Positions 41,655-51,560 of a stretch of DNA of 64,000 nt are shown one piece after another. Each line of letters starts with the position of its first letter. Within the stretch, counting starts at the first letter, position 1. Below the pieces are notes generated by a model that saw only the letters and a list, made by a program, of their open reading frames with translations, was not told the DNA's origin and ran no database searches. This stretch comes from a bacterium (GTDB taxonomy: Bacteria > Hydrothermota > Tepidihabitantia > SM23-42 > JAOAFX01), in assembly GCA_036382775.1 (NCBI GenBank), contig DASVHD010000032.1:56898-120897 (forward strand), read 5' to 3'. The translations under genes and the position numbers were made by a program.

Positions 41655-44600
41655 ATGAACAAAATAGTGGTTGTGGTTTGTTTAATTGTCATTTCCACCA
41701 CGTGTTTATTCGCACAGGTCGGCCAGGATTCCATTTATCTCTGGGATAACGATTGCGGCAAGGTCAGCCAGTTTTACCCTGCTGTAGGGACCACTAATAC
41801 ACGCGGATTCATCTGCTGGCAGGACGCGCGTACCGGTGATTACGACATATGGCGGACCTACAGGAATTGGGTTGGTACTTTGATCGGCCCGGACCGCTGC
41901 ATCAGCCCGGATGATGGCGGATGGCGGCTGCAGAGTAGTATCGATGTGGAAGGCAACCCGAGCACCGGTGTCGTATATACCTGGGAGGATTCGCTGTACC
42001 GGGGAACACCTGCGCCGACACGGATCATGGCCGCGATTTATAACGGACCTCCGTTCGTGGTTTTTTCCAACGCGATGTCCCACAAAAACCCGTCGGTTTC
42101 CTGCGCGAACAACGGTGATTTCGTGATATCGTTCACGTCCTGGGCATCCGCGGTTTCGGCCATACGCGCGATCCGATACAATGCTTCCGGTGTCCAGCAG
42201 GCTACCTATTCGCTGTGGCTATCAGATTCCCTGCGTCAGTGGCCGCCCATATCGCGTGTCGCTTTCTGCGACTCCGGTTTCGTTGTGGTCTATGAGGATT
42301 CCACGACCTCCAACGCCCGATCGGTTTTCCTTGCATACCGCAAGCGGGATGGTACTAACGTCGTAAGCCGGTTAAAGGTCACGAATCCTGGATATCCGGC
42401 TGAGCCCTACAATGAATATGCGCCGGCCGTAGCGGTCAATGCTACGGGTTACGTCGTGGTCGTGTGGCAGGATGAACGCAACGGCGCGGTGAATCCGGAC
42501 ATATTTTACCGGACGTTCCAGATGCAGCCAGGGATCGACAATCTTGTACAAAATTCCGAAGGGGTCGTGAGCAACGCCTCTTACCGCGACGAATGGCCGA
42601 AAGTCACGGTTTTTCCAAATGGTGATTTCTTCGTAGTCTGGCACCAGTACCAGGGTACGCCGGTGACTGCATACGATATACGAGGCCGGGTTTTTTACGG
42701 CACAAACCCCAAGACAACGTTTACGCTGAACACGATCGATACCCTGAATCAGATCATGCCGGACGTAGAATGCCGCAATTCCGATACCTGCTATGTGGCA
42801 TGGATGAGCAACGCGGCAGACAATTTGTTTGATGTATATTGCCGGTGTTATTTCAAATTCTCAGGACTTGATTACGGAATGGCACCGGGGTTCACTCCGG
42901 AGCTGCTCCTGACGCCGGACACAATCGGCGGAAGGAAAATATGGTACTTTGATAATGAGAATTATGACAACCCCGCGACCCCGGGCTGGGATGAGGATCC
43001 GATCGCGGAACCGGAATCTGTATACGTGGACATTGACTTTGCCATGGTCGATCAGCTCATGGAGCTCAACACCAATAACCAGTATGCGATTTTCAATATG
43101 GATACGCTGCCACGGCGTCAATTCCAGCGTGATCTATCATTGTATGATGCTTTGTTCCTCGATCTCGGCTACCGGACCGCGTACGCAACAGCCGGTGTGA
43201 TCTCCAACACGCAACAGACGACAATAGAGGAATACCTGAACCCGGGGACGGGCAACGGCGGGCCGGTCATGGTCGAGGGCAATGATTTCGGATACATGTA
43301 CAGTGCCACGTCGCTTTTCAGTCTGTTCCATGCCCAGTACATGGGCGATGGCGCGCCCTATACAGTGGGTAATATTGATACACTATTTGGCACGTCGAAT
43401 ACTTTTGCCCGAGCCGAAACGCTCACGTACAATTACAAAGACATGGCAGATAACTACCCTGACTCTTTCAGGGTGCTGGATCGGGCGAGGATCGTCCTTT
43501 ATGGCAGCGGTGCGACTACTGATTATCTTACCGGCCGTTCGGTCGGCTATTCTCCTTCCTGGAAAAAGGATTCGCGCATCCAGGGTGGCACGATCCTCAA
43601 TGGTTTTGCGCTTGGCAGCTTAACCGGCAGCACGCATCCCCATACTTACGCCGAGTATTACCGGCGTGCGCTCGGATTCCTCGGTCTTCAGTGCCAGCCC
43701 GAGCCCATCACTACGCTCACAGCGGTTCCTGGTACAACCGAGGGCAGGGTGACAATAACCTGGCGCGTGGTCAACGACGACACGCTGGGTGAATCGGCCG
43801 AGGGGCTGTACAAACTGAAATTCGCGCGCGCAAAGATATCATCAGAGGCAGCCTATGATGATTCCACGGAAACATATTACCAAACATGGAAAACAGTAGA
43901 CAGCGCCGTGGGTCGTCTTGTTACGCAAGACCTTTCCGGCTTGCCGCCACTTGACACACTTGTGTTCGCCTTGAAGGTAAGCGATGAAGACACGCTATGG
44001 GATGCGCTGGGTGCAGAACCGCAAGTCGTCGTGTTCGGTGATTCGGTCACGCCTCACAGTCTTACCCTTGGGCTCAACTATGTCAAGGACTTTTCTAACG
44101 CCTACGAATTCCTGCACCGCCGCCGGCCGAACGACGCGGGTACCAATTACGACTCACTCTTCGTGACCTGGAGCGCTTCATATTTCTATGCAGGCTTTGC
44201 GCGATGCAACTTCCGCACTGAAGGAGATCTCTTTGTATACATGGACACGAAAACCGGAGGAGGCGACAGCACGGTTGATTATAACCTATCCAGTGGAACA
44301 TCATCGTTCATACCTGCTTTCCGCCCGGATTACGTGATAATAGTTGAGGACAGCGGAAATGTTCTGTACAAACGCTATGTTTCGTCGAAAGATGGCAGGG
44401 GTAGCTGGCAGGATACGGCTTTCAACGGCGCCGTGACGATCGACAATATGGTGAACAATCTTTTATATACGGAACTAAGAGTGCTGTTTGGCGGCATGGG
44501 GTACACTTCTCCCGCACCCTTCAAACTCGTGGTGATCGTGCAGAGCGAATCAAGCAACCAGATAATAAATGCCTTCCCCATATCGAATCCTCTGGGTTCA

Positions 44601-44984
44601 AGCCAAAACGTTGCGGCATATTATTACTGGGATGGCGGTCTGGCGTCCGGGTACGTGCCTAATAAAAGCTACGCGATCATCGGCATCGAGGAGGAGACGC
44701 ACGTACAACATGAGGGCGATGTCCAGTATATGACCGCGGTTCCCAATCCCTTTATACATGCGATCGATATCAGGATACCGCAGAGCGCGGTCCTCAACGG
44801 GCGCAAAGGAAGTTTAAAAATATATGACGTGACCGGCCGCCTGGTCAGGGTTTTTGGATTGGCCAGCACAGTACAGTGGGATGGCACAAATGATGACGGC
44901 TTGCAGCTGCCATTCGGTATTTACTTCTGCTGCCTGACGACCGATAAGGCATGCGATGTGTTGAAGGTAATTTATAGCAAATAG
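41655..44984 (+). CDS. Large secreted protein with FlgD/T9SS-like C-terminal tail
   Basis: An 1109-aa protein with a clear signal peptide (MNKIVVVVCLIVISTTCLFA, cleavage near residue 20). The first 420 residues have repeated WQDxRxGDYDIW-like and VVVWQDERNG segments typical of sialidase-like or propeller repeats. The middle is unassigned and rich in Tyr, Asp and Thr. The C-terminus (about 1025-1109) has AVPNPF, LKIYDVTGRLVRVF, WDGTNDDG and LPFGIYF, the FlgD-like/type IX sorting tail pattern of FCB-group surface proteins. It is probably exported and surface-attached; its ligand is unknown. Confidence 0.85.
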   Translation: MNKIVVVVCLIVISTTCLFAQVGQDSIYLWDNDCGKVSQFYPAVGTTNTRGFICWQDARTGDYDIWRTYRNWVGTLIGPDRCISPDDGGWRLQSSIDVEGNPSTGVVYTWEDSLYRGTPAPTRIMAAIYNGPPFVVFSNAMSHKNPSVSCANNGDFVISFTSWASAVSAIRAIRYNASGVQQATYSLWLSDSLRQWPPISRVAFCDSGFVVVYEDSTTSNARSVFLAYRKRDGTNVVSRLKVTNPGYPAEPYNEYAPAVAVNATGYVVVVWQDERNGAVNPDIFYRTFQMQPGIDNLVQNSEGVVSNASYRDEWPKVTVFPNGDFFVVWHQYQGTPVTAYDIRGRVFYGTNPKTTFTLNTIDTLNQIMPDVECRNSDTCYVAWMSNAADNLFDVYCRCYFKFSGLDYGMAPGFTPELLLTPDTIGGRKIWYFDNENYDNPATPGWDEDPIAEPESVYVDIDFAMVDQLMELNTNNQYAIFNMDTLPRRQFQRDLSLYDALFLDLGYRTAYATAGVISNTQQTTIEEYLNPGTGNGGPVMVEGNDFGYMYSATSLFSLFHAQYMGDGAPYTVGNIDTLFGTSNTFARAETLTYNYKDMADNYPDSFRVLDRARIVLYGSGATTDYLTGRSVGYSPSWKKDSRIQGGTILNGFALGSLTGSTHPHTYAEYYRRALGFLGLQCQPEPITTLTAVPGTTEGRVTITWRVVNDDTLGESAEGLYKLKFARAKISSEAAYDDSTETYYQTWKTVDSAVGRLVTQDLSGLPPLDTLVFALKVSDEDTLWDALGAEPQVVVFGDSVTPHSLTLGLNYVKDFSNAYEFLHRRRPNDAGTNYDSLFVTWSASYFYAGFARCNFRTEGDLFVYMDTKTGGGDSTVDYNLSSGTSSFIPAFRPDYVIIVEDSGNVLYKRYVSSKDGRGSWQDTAFNGAVTIDNMVNNLLYTELRVLFGGMGYTSPAPFKLVVIVQSESSNQIINAFPISNPLGSSQNVAAYYYWDGGLASGYVPNKSYAIIGIEEETHVQHEGDVQYMTAVPNPFIHAIDIRIPQSAVLNGRKGSLKIYDVTGRLVRVFGLASTVQWDGTNDDGLQLPFGIYFCCLTTDKACDVLKVIYSK

Positions 44985-45000
44985 TGATTTGTGTTTAAGA

Positions 45001-48000
45001 TTATTTTCTGCCCGTGATCCATATCACGGTACGTTTTATCTTTTCATCAAGTAACCGTTCCTGGATTTTGTTTAATTCACCGCTGATATTTTCATATAAC
45101 CTCTGCGCTTCTAACTGATTGCGCAGCGCCTCGTCTTTGTCGCCGATGCGCGTAAAAATATCATGAAGCACCAACAATGCGATCACGAGCAGTTCCCGGT
45201 GGTTACCGGTTCGTAGATCGGCTGCGGCCGGTGACAGGACAGTCAGCGCATCGGCCGGATTCTTGCAGGCCAAAAATATTCCCGCTTCAACCAGCGCGTT
45301 GAGACCAGCCAGTCTTTTATCCTGCAGATCCGCAGATAGTGATCTTGATCCGGCGATGGTGTCGTTGTCCTCGGATAACAGGCTGTTTGACAACCGAAAA
45401 AGCGCTTTTTTTCCAAGGGTCCACGCGTGTAACCGTTTTTGACCAAGTGAAAGGCTGATCTGCAGGAGTTGATCAAATAAGTTCAAAACAACGGCAGGTT
45501 CGACGCCTGGCTCATACATTTTATGATCAGCGATGATTTCAAGCGCCAGCATTTGGATCTCAGGAACATTTTTTTCAACCGCTTTTTCCTTGGTTTCGCT
45601 GACAAATAAGATGGCGTCTGGATTTGGTTCAAAATGGAGGGCAACGGCGCAACTGGCCAGCATGCTGATGACGCCGTTGCGCCGGTCGTTGATTTTCATG
45701 AAAATATCATGGCTTTTTTTAAATTCCGCTTGGGCACCGGTGAAACCAGCGGAATTGAAAAGATCCCATCCCAATGAACGACGGATATTGCCTTCGCTAT
45801 ATAGATCCTGTATTTTGATGGATAATTCAAGCGCGCTTTGGTGGTGCTGGACCGCGGAGACCAACTCTCCCTGGAAGAACTCAACGTCACCGATATTGTT
45901 TTTCATGTTCATGATCTGCAGAGGTTCTCCAGTAACATGCGCCAGAGCGAGCGACTGTTCGAAAAAAGCCAGCGCTTTTTCCAGCTGCCACAACTGCGCA
46001 TAGATTTGTCCTACATTGCCCAGCGCTTTGCTTTGATTGAGCGGGTCACCGATTTTTTCCGAGAGCGCAGCAGATTCCTCAAAACGCTTCAAGGCCTCAT
46101 CCATGTTTCCTGAATACATCTGTGCTGCTCCGATCAGGTTCAGACACTTCGCAATATTGTCTTTCTCACCGATCGTTTCAAAAGCAGTGATCGCTTTACG
46201 ATAAAATTCTACGGCTTTGGCAAAATCACCCATTCGCTCGTAGACACTGCCGATGTTCATCTGGCCAATGGCGATCTCTCCATGCAATCCAATCTTTTGA
46301 CTTAAAGATAACGCCTGTGCGTAATGGTCAAGCGCCTTCGTTAGTTCACCCGATTGCAGAAAAAGATGACCAAGATTGTTTATGGCCTGAGTTTGGAGCC
46401 CGGTATCGTCGATCTTGTTGCCGATCGATTGAGCGCGGCTCCAGTAAGCAAGCCCCTTTTGGGGAATACCGAGTTCATGATAGATAATGCCAATATTATT
46501 AGCAGCCATGCCTTCATCCTTAGGACTATTGATTTCCCGGGCGAGTTTCAGGGACTTTTTCTGACTTACGAGTGCTTCCTGCAGTCTGCCTGATATCTTA
46601 AGGACCCATCCCTGTCTGCGCAGCACCTCAAGCGCGTCTTTCTTTTCATCGGTCGACAAATCTTTTTTCTTTAACAACGCGAGCGCATTTTCAAAAAATG
46701 ATAGGGTTTCTTTTAAAGCGTAAAGGTGATAGGTTTTATCAGCCGCTGCTTTCAGATAGTATATTCCTTTACGTTCATCGGTGGAAAGCGAAAAATGATG
46801 GGCTAACTCCTCAAGGTGTTCCGTTATCCGCGATGATTGCACGGATTCCACCTCGTTGCCAATAAGCAGATGGAGTTCTTTGCGGCGTTTCCGCAGAAGA
46901 GAAGAGTATACAACCTCATATGTCGTGGAAGCGGAGAATTCGTAGGCGTCAGCAGTCGCTCCGCGCGCCAGCAGGCCATCAAAGTGCTGTAGTTTATCAA
47001 GATAAGGCGACAGTTCATGATCCGGGATCTTAAGGATCGCCGTCAGCAGTCCGCGGTTAAAGGTTTTACCGATAACCGATGCGTATTGCAGAATGCGCCT
47101 TTCCAGTTCGGTCATTCGGTCAATTTGGTCAAGTATGAGGGAGGAAATGGATTCCGCGATCTCAATGGTCTTAAAACGCTCGGTCGCGACATAGCCATCT
47201 TTGGTCCTGCGGAGAGCGCCCTTCTTGAGCAGCAGCCTTGTAACTTCCGCCGCGAACAGAGGATTCCCGCTGGATTTTTCGTAGACAAGCGCGCTTACAG
47301 CATCGGGAATATTCTCACCCTGAAGAGCGACCTGGCAGAATTCCCTGGTTTCGTTTGGCGACAAATTCTTAAGCGCCAGGGCTTGGCAGTATCCAGACTG
47401 GAGCCAGGGAAAAGCGTAATCCGAGCGGCACTCGAACAAAAATAATATTGGCGTATCCCGCTGGATCTCCTTCAGGAAATAATCGATCAATTCCATGCTC
47501 GTCGGATCAGACCATTGGAGATCTTCGATCCGGATAAAGACCTCGTTATGTTCAGCCTCGGTTTGAAAGATATTTTTTAGTGCCCTGAATATTTTCTTTT
47601 TTACTTCTTCGGGCGGTTCATTTTTTGTCTGGTCATATTCAAAGCCGATCAAAATACCGATATAAGGCAATATATCTTTCAGGTCAAGATTTCGATTCTT
47701 TAGCGCCAGGCTGACTACAATTCTTTTTTCCTCATCGGACGATTCCGGTTTGATACTGTACAATGCGTTCAGCAGGCTGGTGATCATCCGATACGGTATG
47801 CTGGATTCGTATGGCATGCACCTTGCGGTCAGCACCGTGTATCCACTGGCTGCAGCCATTGACTCGTTCTCCACGCCCAGCCTCGTTTTGCCGCTGCCGG
47901 GATCGCCGATGACCGGCATGATAAGCAGATTCTTCTGTTTCACCTTTTGCAGGGCGTCTTTGATCTTTTGCAGCTCTTCGCGCCGGCCCACCAGTCTGGT

Positions 48001-48765
48001 TTTGATCGTCACCGGCACGCTGCGGTGTTCTTGCATTGATTTTACCAGGTAATTGATGACCGGTTTCTTCTTGCCTTTGACCTTTACCGACGGCATTTTT
48101 ACTGCTTCCGCGATATCGGCAATATGCTCATAGGTAAAATTGCTAATGATGATCTCGCCGGCTTTTGACACGCCCTCCAGACGGGCAGCCAGATTCACCG
48201 TGTCGCCGATAACGGTGTACTCCATACGGTCTTCGGACCCGACATTGAGGGCAACCGCCGGTCCGGTGTTGACCCCGATGCTCATCGCCAGCGGCGAGGC
48301 AAAGTTCTTTTCGCTGTTGAACCTGCTCATTTCCTCCTGCATCTCCAGCGATGCCCGGATCGCGCGTTCCGGATCATCATGATGTGCGACGGGCGCACCG
48401 AAGAGCACCATCAACGCATCGCCAAGGAATTTATCAACGCTGCCGCCGTATTTGTGAACGATCCTGACCATGCGCGTGAAAAACTCGTTGATGACGCTTG
48501 CTATGTCCTCGGCATCCATGGTTTCGGATAACGCTGTGAACCCTGAGAGATCGGCAAAAACAACCGTGATATTTCTGCGCTCGCCGTCGATCCTTTTGGA
48601 ATAAGGATCGACCTTGATCTTTTCGATCACGCGTGCGGGCAAGTATCTTTTATACGCCTCGATCAGATGTCGTAGATAATCCAGTCTTTTTGACCGTTCA
48701 TCAGGACCGTGGTAACCATCGGTCAATTCGCGTATGAACTTTTCAATATCCTGGTTTTCAGCCAT
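45001..48765 (-). CDS. Class III adenylate/guanylate cyclase - AAA ATPase - TPR protein
   Basis: A 1254-aa protein paralogous in layout to the one at 15429. The cyclase domain (65-240) looks intact: Asp72 and Asp116 for the two metals (FADLSGFTALSE, KFLGDALMVLFG) and the Asn191/Arg195 pair in VNLAARLEG. A STAND-like ATPase follows with Walker A GDPGSGKT (287-294) preceded by LVGRREEL, then about a dozen TPRs of roughly 40 residues (NNIG and NLG helices). The product is likely a cyclic nucleotide made in response to a TPR-sensed signal. I chose ATG 48765 because the promoter overlaps the longer frame. It is convergent with the surface protein gene. Confidence 0.88.
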   Translation of the reverse strand: MAENQDIEKFIRELTDGYHGPDERSKRLDYLRHLIEAYKRYLPARVIEKIKVDPYSKRIDGERRNITVVFADLSGFTALSETMDAEDIASVINEFFTRMVRIVHKYGGSVDKFLGDALMVLFGAPVAHHDDPERAIRASLEMQEEMSRFNSEKNFASPLAMSIGVNTGPAVALNVGSEDRMEYTVIGDTVNLAARLEGVSKAGEIIISNFTYEHIADIAEAVKMPSVKVKGKKKPVINYLVKSMQEHRSVPVTIKTRLVGRREELQKIKDALQKVKQKNLLIMPVIGDPGSGKTRLGVENESMAAASGYTVLTARCMPYESSIPYRMITSLLNALYSIKPESSDEEKRIVVSLALKNRNLDLKDILPYIGILIGFEYDQTKNEPPEEVKKKIFRALKNIFQTEAEHNEVFIRIEDLQWSDPTSMELIDYFLKEIQRDTPILFLFECRSDYAFPWLQSGYCQALALKNLSPNETREFCQVALQGENIPDAVSALVYEKSSGNPLFAAEVTRLLLKKGALRRTKDGYVATERFKTIEIAESISSLILDQIDRMTELERRILQYASVIGKTFNRGLLTAILKIPDHELSPYLDKLQHFDGLLARGATADAYEFSASTTYEVVYSSLLRKRRKELHLLIGNEVESVQSSRITEHLEELAHHFSLSTDERKGIYYLKAAADKTYHLYALKETLSFFENALALLKKKDLSTDEKKDALEVLRRQGWVLKISGRLQEALVSQKKSLKLAREINSPKDEGMAANNIGIIYHELGIPQKGLAYWSRAQSIGNKIDDTGLQTQAINNLGHLFLQSGELTKALDHYAQALSLSQKIGLHGEIAIGQMNIGSVYERMGDFAKAVEFYRKAITAFETIGEKDNIAKCLNLIGAAQMYSGNMDEALKRFEESAALSEKIGDPLNQSKALGNVGQIYAQLWQLEKALAFFEQSLALAHVTGEPLQIMNMKNNIGDVEFFQGELVSAVQHHQSALELSIKIQDLYSEGNIRRSLGWDLFNSAGFTGAQAEFKKSHDIFMKINDRRNGVISMLASCAVALHFEPNPDAILFVSETKEKAVEKNVPEIQMLALEIIADHKMYEPGVEPAVVLNLFDQLLQISLSLGQKRLHAWTLGKKALFRLSNSLLSEDNDTIAGSRSLSADLQDKRLAGLNALVEAGIFLACKNPADALTVLSPAAADLRTGNHRELLVIALLVLHDIFTRIGDKDEALRNQLEAQRLYENISGELNKIQERLLDEKIKRTVIWITGRK

Positions 48766-48770
48766 GCTGA

Positions 48771-48798
48771 ATTGTATACAATCCAGCGGGAAGGTCAA
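48771..48798 (-). promoter_or_regulatory. Leaderless-type promoter of the cyclase-ATPase-TPR gene
   Basis: On the minus strand TTGACC (48798-48793) and TACAAT (48776-48771) are spaced by 16 bp. The ATG at 48765 lies 5 nt after the -10. An alternative in-frame ATG at 48798 would lie inside the promoter, so 48765 is preferred. Confidence 0.75.
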
Positions 48799-48816
48799 GC
48801 ATAAGCACCTTTCTTA

Positions 48817-48858
48817 GTCATTGCGAGGAGTTCCGCAGGAACAACGAAGCAATCGCGG
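48817..48858. repeat. REP-like palindrome between divergent genes
   Basis: A single copy of the GTCATTGCGAGGAG ... CGAAGCAATCGCGG type, with an internal TTCCGCAGGAA hairpin. It lies between the divergent promoters of the cyclase and M16 peptidase genes, so it cannot be a terminator for either. Confidence 0.8.
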
Positions 48859-48883
48859 AAAAATGACAAAGCGAACCTGCGCT

Positions 48884-48910
48884 TGACTGGTCAGGCAAAA
48901 AGGGTATAAT
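48884..48910 (+). promoter_or_regulatory. Promoter of the M16 peptidase pair
   Basis: TTGACT (48884-48889) and TATAAT (48905-48910) with a 15-bp spacer. Transcription would begin near 48917, leaving a leader of about 25 nt with AAAGGAG before the ATG at 48941. Confidence 0.72.
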
Positions 48911-48940
48911 GATACTTCATAAGTTCGAAAGGAGAATCCG

Positions 48941-50224
48941 ATGATCAACATACTGCTATTTTTGACCTGCGTGCAGCCTATTAAGGTCAATGAATACATC
49001 CTTGATAACGGCCTGAAATTACTGATTTACGAAGATCATTTCGCGCCGGTCGTCGCAACGCAGATCCATTACCGGGTCGGCTCGTATAACGAGCCGAGCG
49101 GCAACACTGGTATTTCCCATCTGCTGGAGCATATGATCTTTAAAGGAACAAAGAAATACGGTCCCAAGGTCTATGATGAGATGATAAAACGGTCCGGCGG
49201 CGAGGAGAACGGTTTTACGTCAACACACCAGACCGCTTATTTCGCCAACCTTAATAAGGACCGTTACTCGATCGAACTCGAAATGGAAGCCGACCGCATG
49301 CAGAACAGCCTTATCGACGCGACCGAATTTGTGCCGGAAAAGGGTGTGGTAATGGAGGAACGCCGGCTTGGGGAGAACGATCCATATGGCTCCTTTTTTG
49401 AGTTGATCGATCTGATGAGCTACACAACGCATCCTTATCGCAACCCGGTTGTGGGATACATGCAGGACCTTGAGCGGATCACCCGCGACGATGTATACAA
49501 ATGGTACAAGAAGTACTATAACCCCGCAAACGCGATTATCGTCGTCAGCGGCGATGTTGATCCGGCACAGGTCCTGGAACAAGTGGAAAAATATTACGGG
49601 CATATCAAAGGCATAAAGACGGGCGAGCCGGTCTTTCACGAACCGCCTCAGCATGGCGAGAGGGTCTTCAAGTTCAAACGCGATGTCATGGTTCCGGCTG
49701 TCTGTTTCAACTACCATACGGTGTCCATGAACCATAAGGATTCGTACGCGCTTGATGTATTGGCGATGATACTATCCGAAGGGCGAAGCTCGCGTTTTGA
49801 GAAAAAACTGGTGAGGACAAAGAACTGGGCGACCCGTGTCAACGCTTATCCAAACCATGCCAAATACGAAGGCACGTTCACTATCTTCGGGGTTCCACAG
49901 ATCAGTATCGATATCGATACGCTGCGCAATGGTATTGATGATGAGATCGGGCGGTTGCAGAGTTCGGGCATAACCGACGAGGAACTTGCAAAAGCGAAAA
50001 CGAGTGCCCTTGCTCAGGCGGTGTATCTTCTTGATTCGCCGACCGGTATCGGCTACTACCTCGCTTATTGGGAAATAACCGGCGGCGGCTGGCAGGGCAT
50101 AAACACCTATCAGGAGAATATCCAAAAAGTGACCAGAGACGATGTCCAACGGGTTGTCAATACTTATCTGATCGAAGATAACCGGACGGTCGGATACCTG
50201 CTGCCGCAGGGTGGGGGTGAATAA
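48941..50224 (+). CDS. M16-family zinc peptidase (catalytic subunit)
   Basis: A 427-aa inverzincin with the inverted zinc motif HLLEH (His60, Glu63, His64) and a downstream Glu-rich helix (IELEMEADRM) holding the third ligand. The N-terminal hydrophobic stretch MINILLFLTCVQP suggests export. It would degrade peptides in the periplasm. Together with the inactive homologue encoded next (1-bp overlap), it should form the usual alpha/beta heterodimer. Confidence 0.93.
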   Translation: MINILLFLTCVQPIKVNEYILDNGLKLLIYEDHFAPVVATQIHYRVGSYNEPSGNTGISHLLEHMIFKGTKKYGPKVYDEMIKRSGGEENGFTSTHQTAYFANLNKDRYSIELEMEADRMQNSLIDATEFVPEKGVVMEERRLGENDPYGSFFELIDLMSYTTHPYRNPVVGYMQDLERITRDDVYKWYKKYYNPANAIIVVSGDVDPAQVLEQVEKYYGHIKGIKTGEPVFHEPPQHGERVFKFKRDVMVPAVCFNYHTVSMNHKDSYALDVLAMILSEGRSSRFEKKLVRTKNWATRVNAYPNHAKYEGTFTIFGVPQISIDIDTLRNGIDDEIGRLQSSGITDEELAKAKTSALAQAVYLLDSPTGIGYYLAYWEITGGGWQGINTYQENIQKVTRDDVQRVVNTYLIEDNRTVGYLLPQGGGE

Positions 50225-51549
50225 TGATACCGGCCATTATGATCAGCGCGCTATTCTTGAACGGTTTTGCGATCGAACAGGATACATTGTCCAACGGTCT
50301 TGTTATTATGACCATCGAAGCGCACAAAATACCGCTTGTCTATGGTAAGATACTGATCAACGCCGGAAGCGTGTTCGATCCATCGGGAAAAGAAGGCATC
50401 GCCAACGTTACCGGCGAACTTTTGACGCGGGGTACAAGTAACCGCACCGCGGATGAACTTTTTGACGCGATCGAGTCAGTCGGCGGAGATCTCAACGCTT
50501 TCACGGACGAGGATTACTCAGGGATCTCGGGTCGTGTGTTGAGCAAGGACCTGGAACTTTTCATTTCGCTCATGGCTGATTGCATCATGAATCCGGTTTT
50601 TGATCCTGCTGAAGTGGCAAAGATCACACGTGAAGTTGCATCCCAGATAAAGGCAGATAATGACGACCCTTGGGTGGTCGGCGAAGGCAAGATGAGAGAG
50701 CTAATATTCGGTCCGCACTCTCTGAATCATGTGCCTTACGGGTTTGAGAATTCGGTAGTGACATTAAAGCGCGAGGACATCGGTGATTTTTATGGTTCTT
50801 TCTATTCCCCCAACGAAGCTTTCGTCGTGCTGGTCGGTGATTTTGACACGCCGTCGATCCTGGCGACGCTGGAAAAGTATTTTGGCGCCTGGAAAATAAG
50901 GTCGGTAAAACTCCCCGAATGTTTTGCTGCGCCGCTGATACCGGCAATAGACCGTCCTAAAGGGTTGATCGTCAAACGCGATATTTCGCAGGCGTATATC
51001 TTTCTCGGGTTCGCCGCGAGCGGTTATTATTCAAAAGATTGGATACCGACCAGGATCATGAATAACATCCTGGGCGGCAGCGGTCTTACATGCCGGATCT
51101 CCGACGCGATCCGCGAGAAGAAGGGACTTGCATATTCGGCGGGTTCGTATTACGCTCGGTTCGGGGAGGGCGGTTTTTTTGAGGCCTACGTGCAGACAAA
51201 AAGGGAAAGCGCGACTGATGCGATCTCCACGCTGGTTGGGGAGATCGCCGGGATGCAAAAGGGAGCGATTAAGAAAGAACTTGATGATGCCAGGAATTTT
51301 TATATTGGGCATTTCCCGCTTACTTTCGACACTTACCGCGAACTTGCCGATTTTGCCGCGCAGATCGAAATAGAGAAACTCGGCCTGGATTATGCTGAAA
51401 CATTCCCGCGGACCGTGGAACAGGTCACCTTGGACGACATTGAAATGGCAGCGCAAAAGCACCTGTCTCCGGGCGCTTATTACCTGGTCGTCGTAGGCGA
51501 CCTGGATCCGGAAGATATTGAGGTCGAAGGGATCGATTGGATACGCTGA
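50224..51549 (+). CDS. M16-family peptidase homologue (non-catalytic subunit)
   Basis: A 441-aa paralogue of the preceding protein in which the HxxEH motif is replaced (GIANVTGELLTRG). The C-terminal Arg/Tyr region typical of the partner subunit is seen in GLAYSAGSYYARFGEGGFF, so it probably completes the active site of the catalytic subunit and binds substrate. It starts in the same junction as the upstream stop and ends 11 bp from the convergent HD-GYP gene. An N-terminal hydrophobic stretch again suggests export. Confidence 0.92.
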   Translation: MIPAIMISALFLNGFAIEQDTLSNGLVIMTIEAHKIPLVYGKILINAGSVFDPSGKEGIANVTGELLTRGTSNRTADELFDAIESVGGDLNAFTDEDYSGISGRVLSKDLELFISLMADCIMNPVFDPAEVAKITREVASQIKADNDDPWVVGEGKMRELIFGPHSLNHVPYGFENSVVTLKREDIGDFYGSFYSPNEAFVVLVGDFDTPSILATLEKYFGAWKIRSVKLPECFAAPLIPAIDRPKGLIVKRDISQAYIFLGFAASGYYSKDWIPTRIMNNILGGSGLTCRISDAIREKKGLAYSAGSYYARFGEGGFFEAYVQTKRESATDAISTLVGEIAGMQKGAIKKELDDARNFYIGHFPLTFDTYRELADFAAQIEIEKLGLDYAETFPRTVEQVTLDDIEMAAQKHLSPGAYYLVVVGDLDPEDIEVEGIDWIR

Positions 51550-51560
51550 TAGAAAAAAGC

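Noticed and set aside
50224..51549. Second M16 protein as an active peptidase
   Set aside because: The HxxEH zinc motif is absent, so it is described as the non-catalytic partner.
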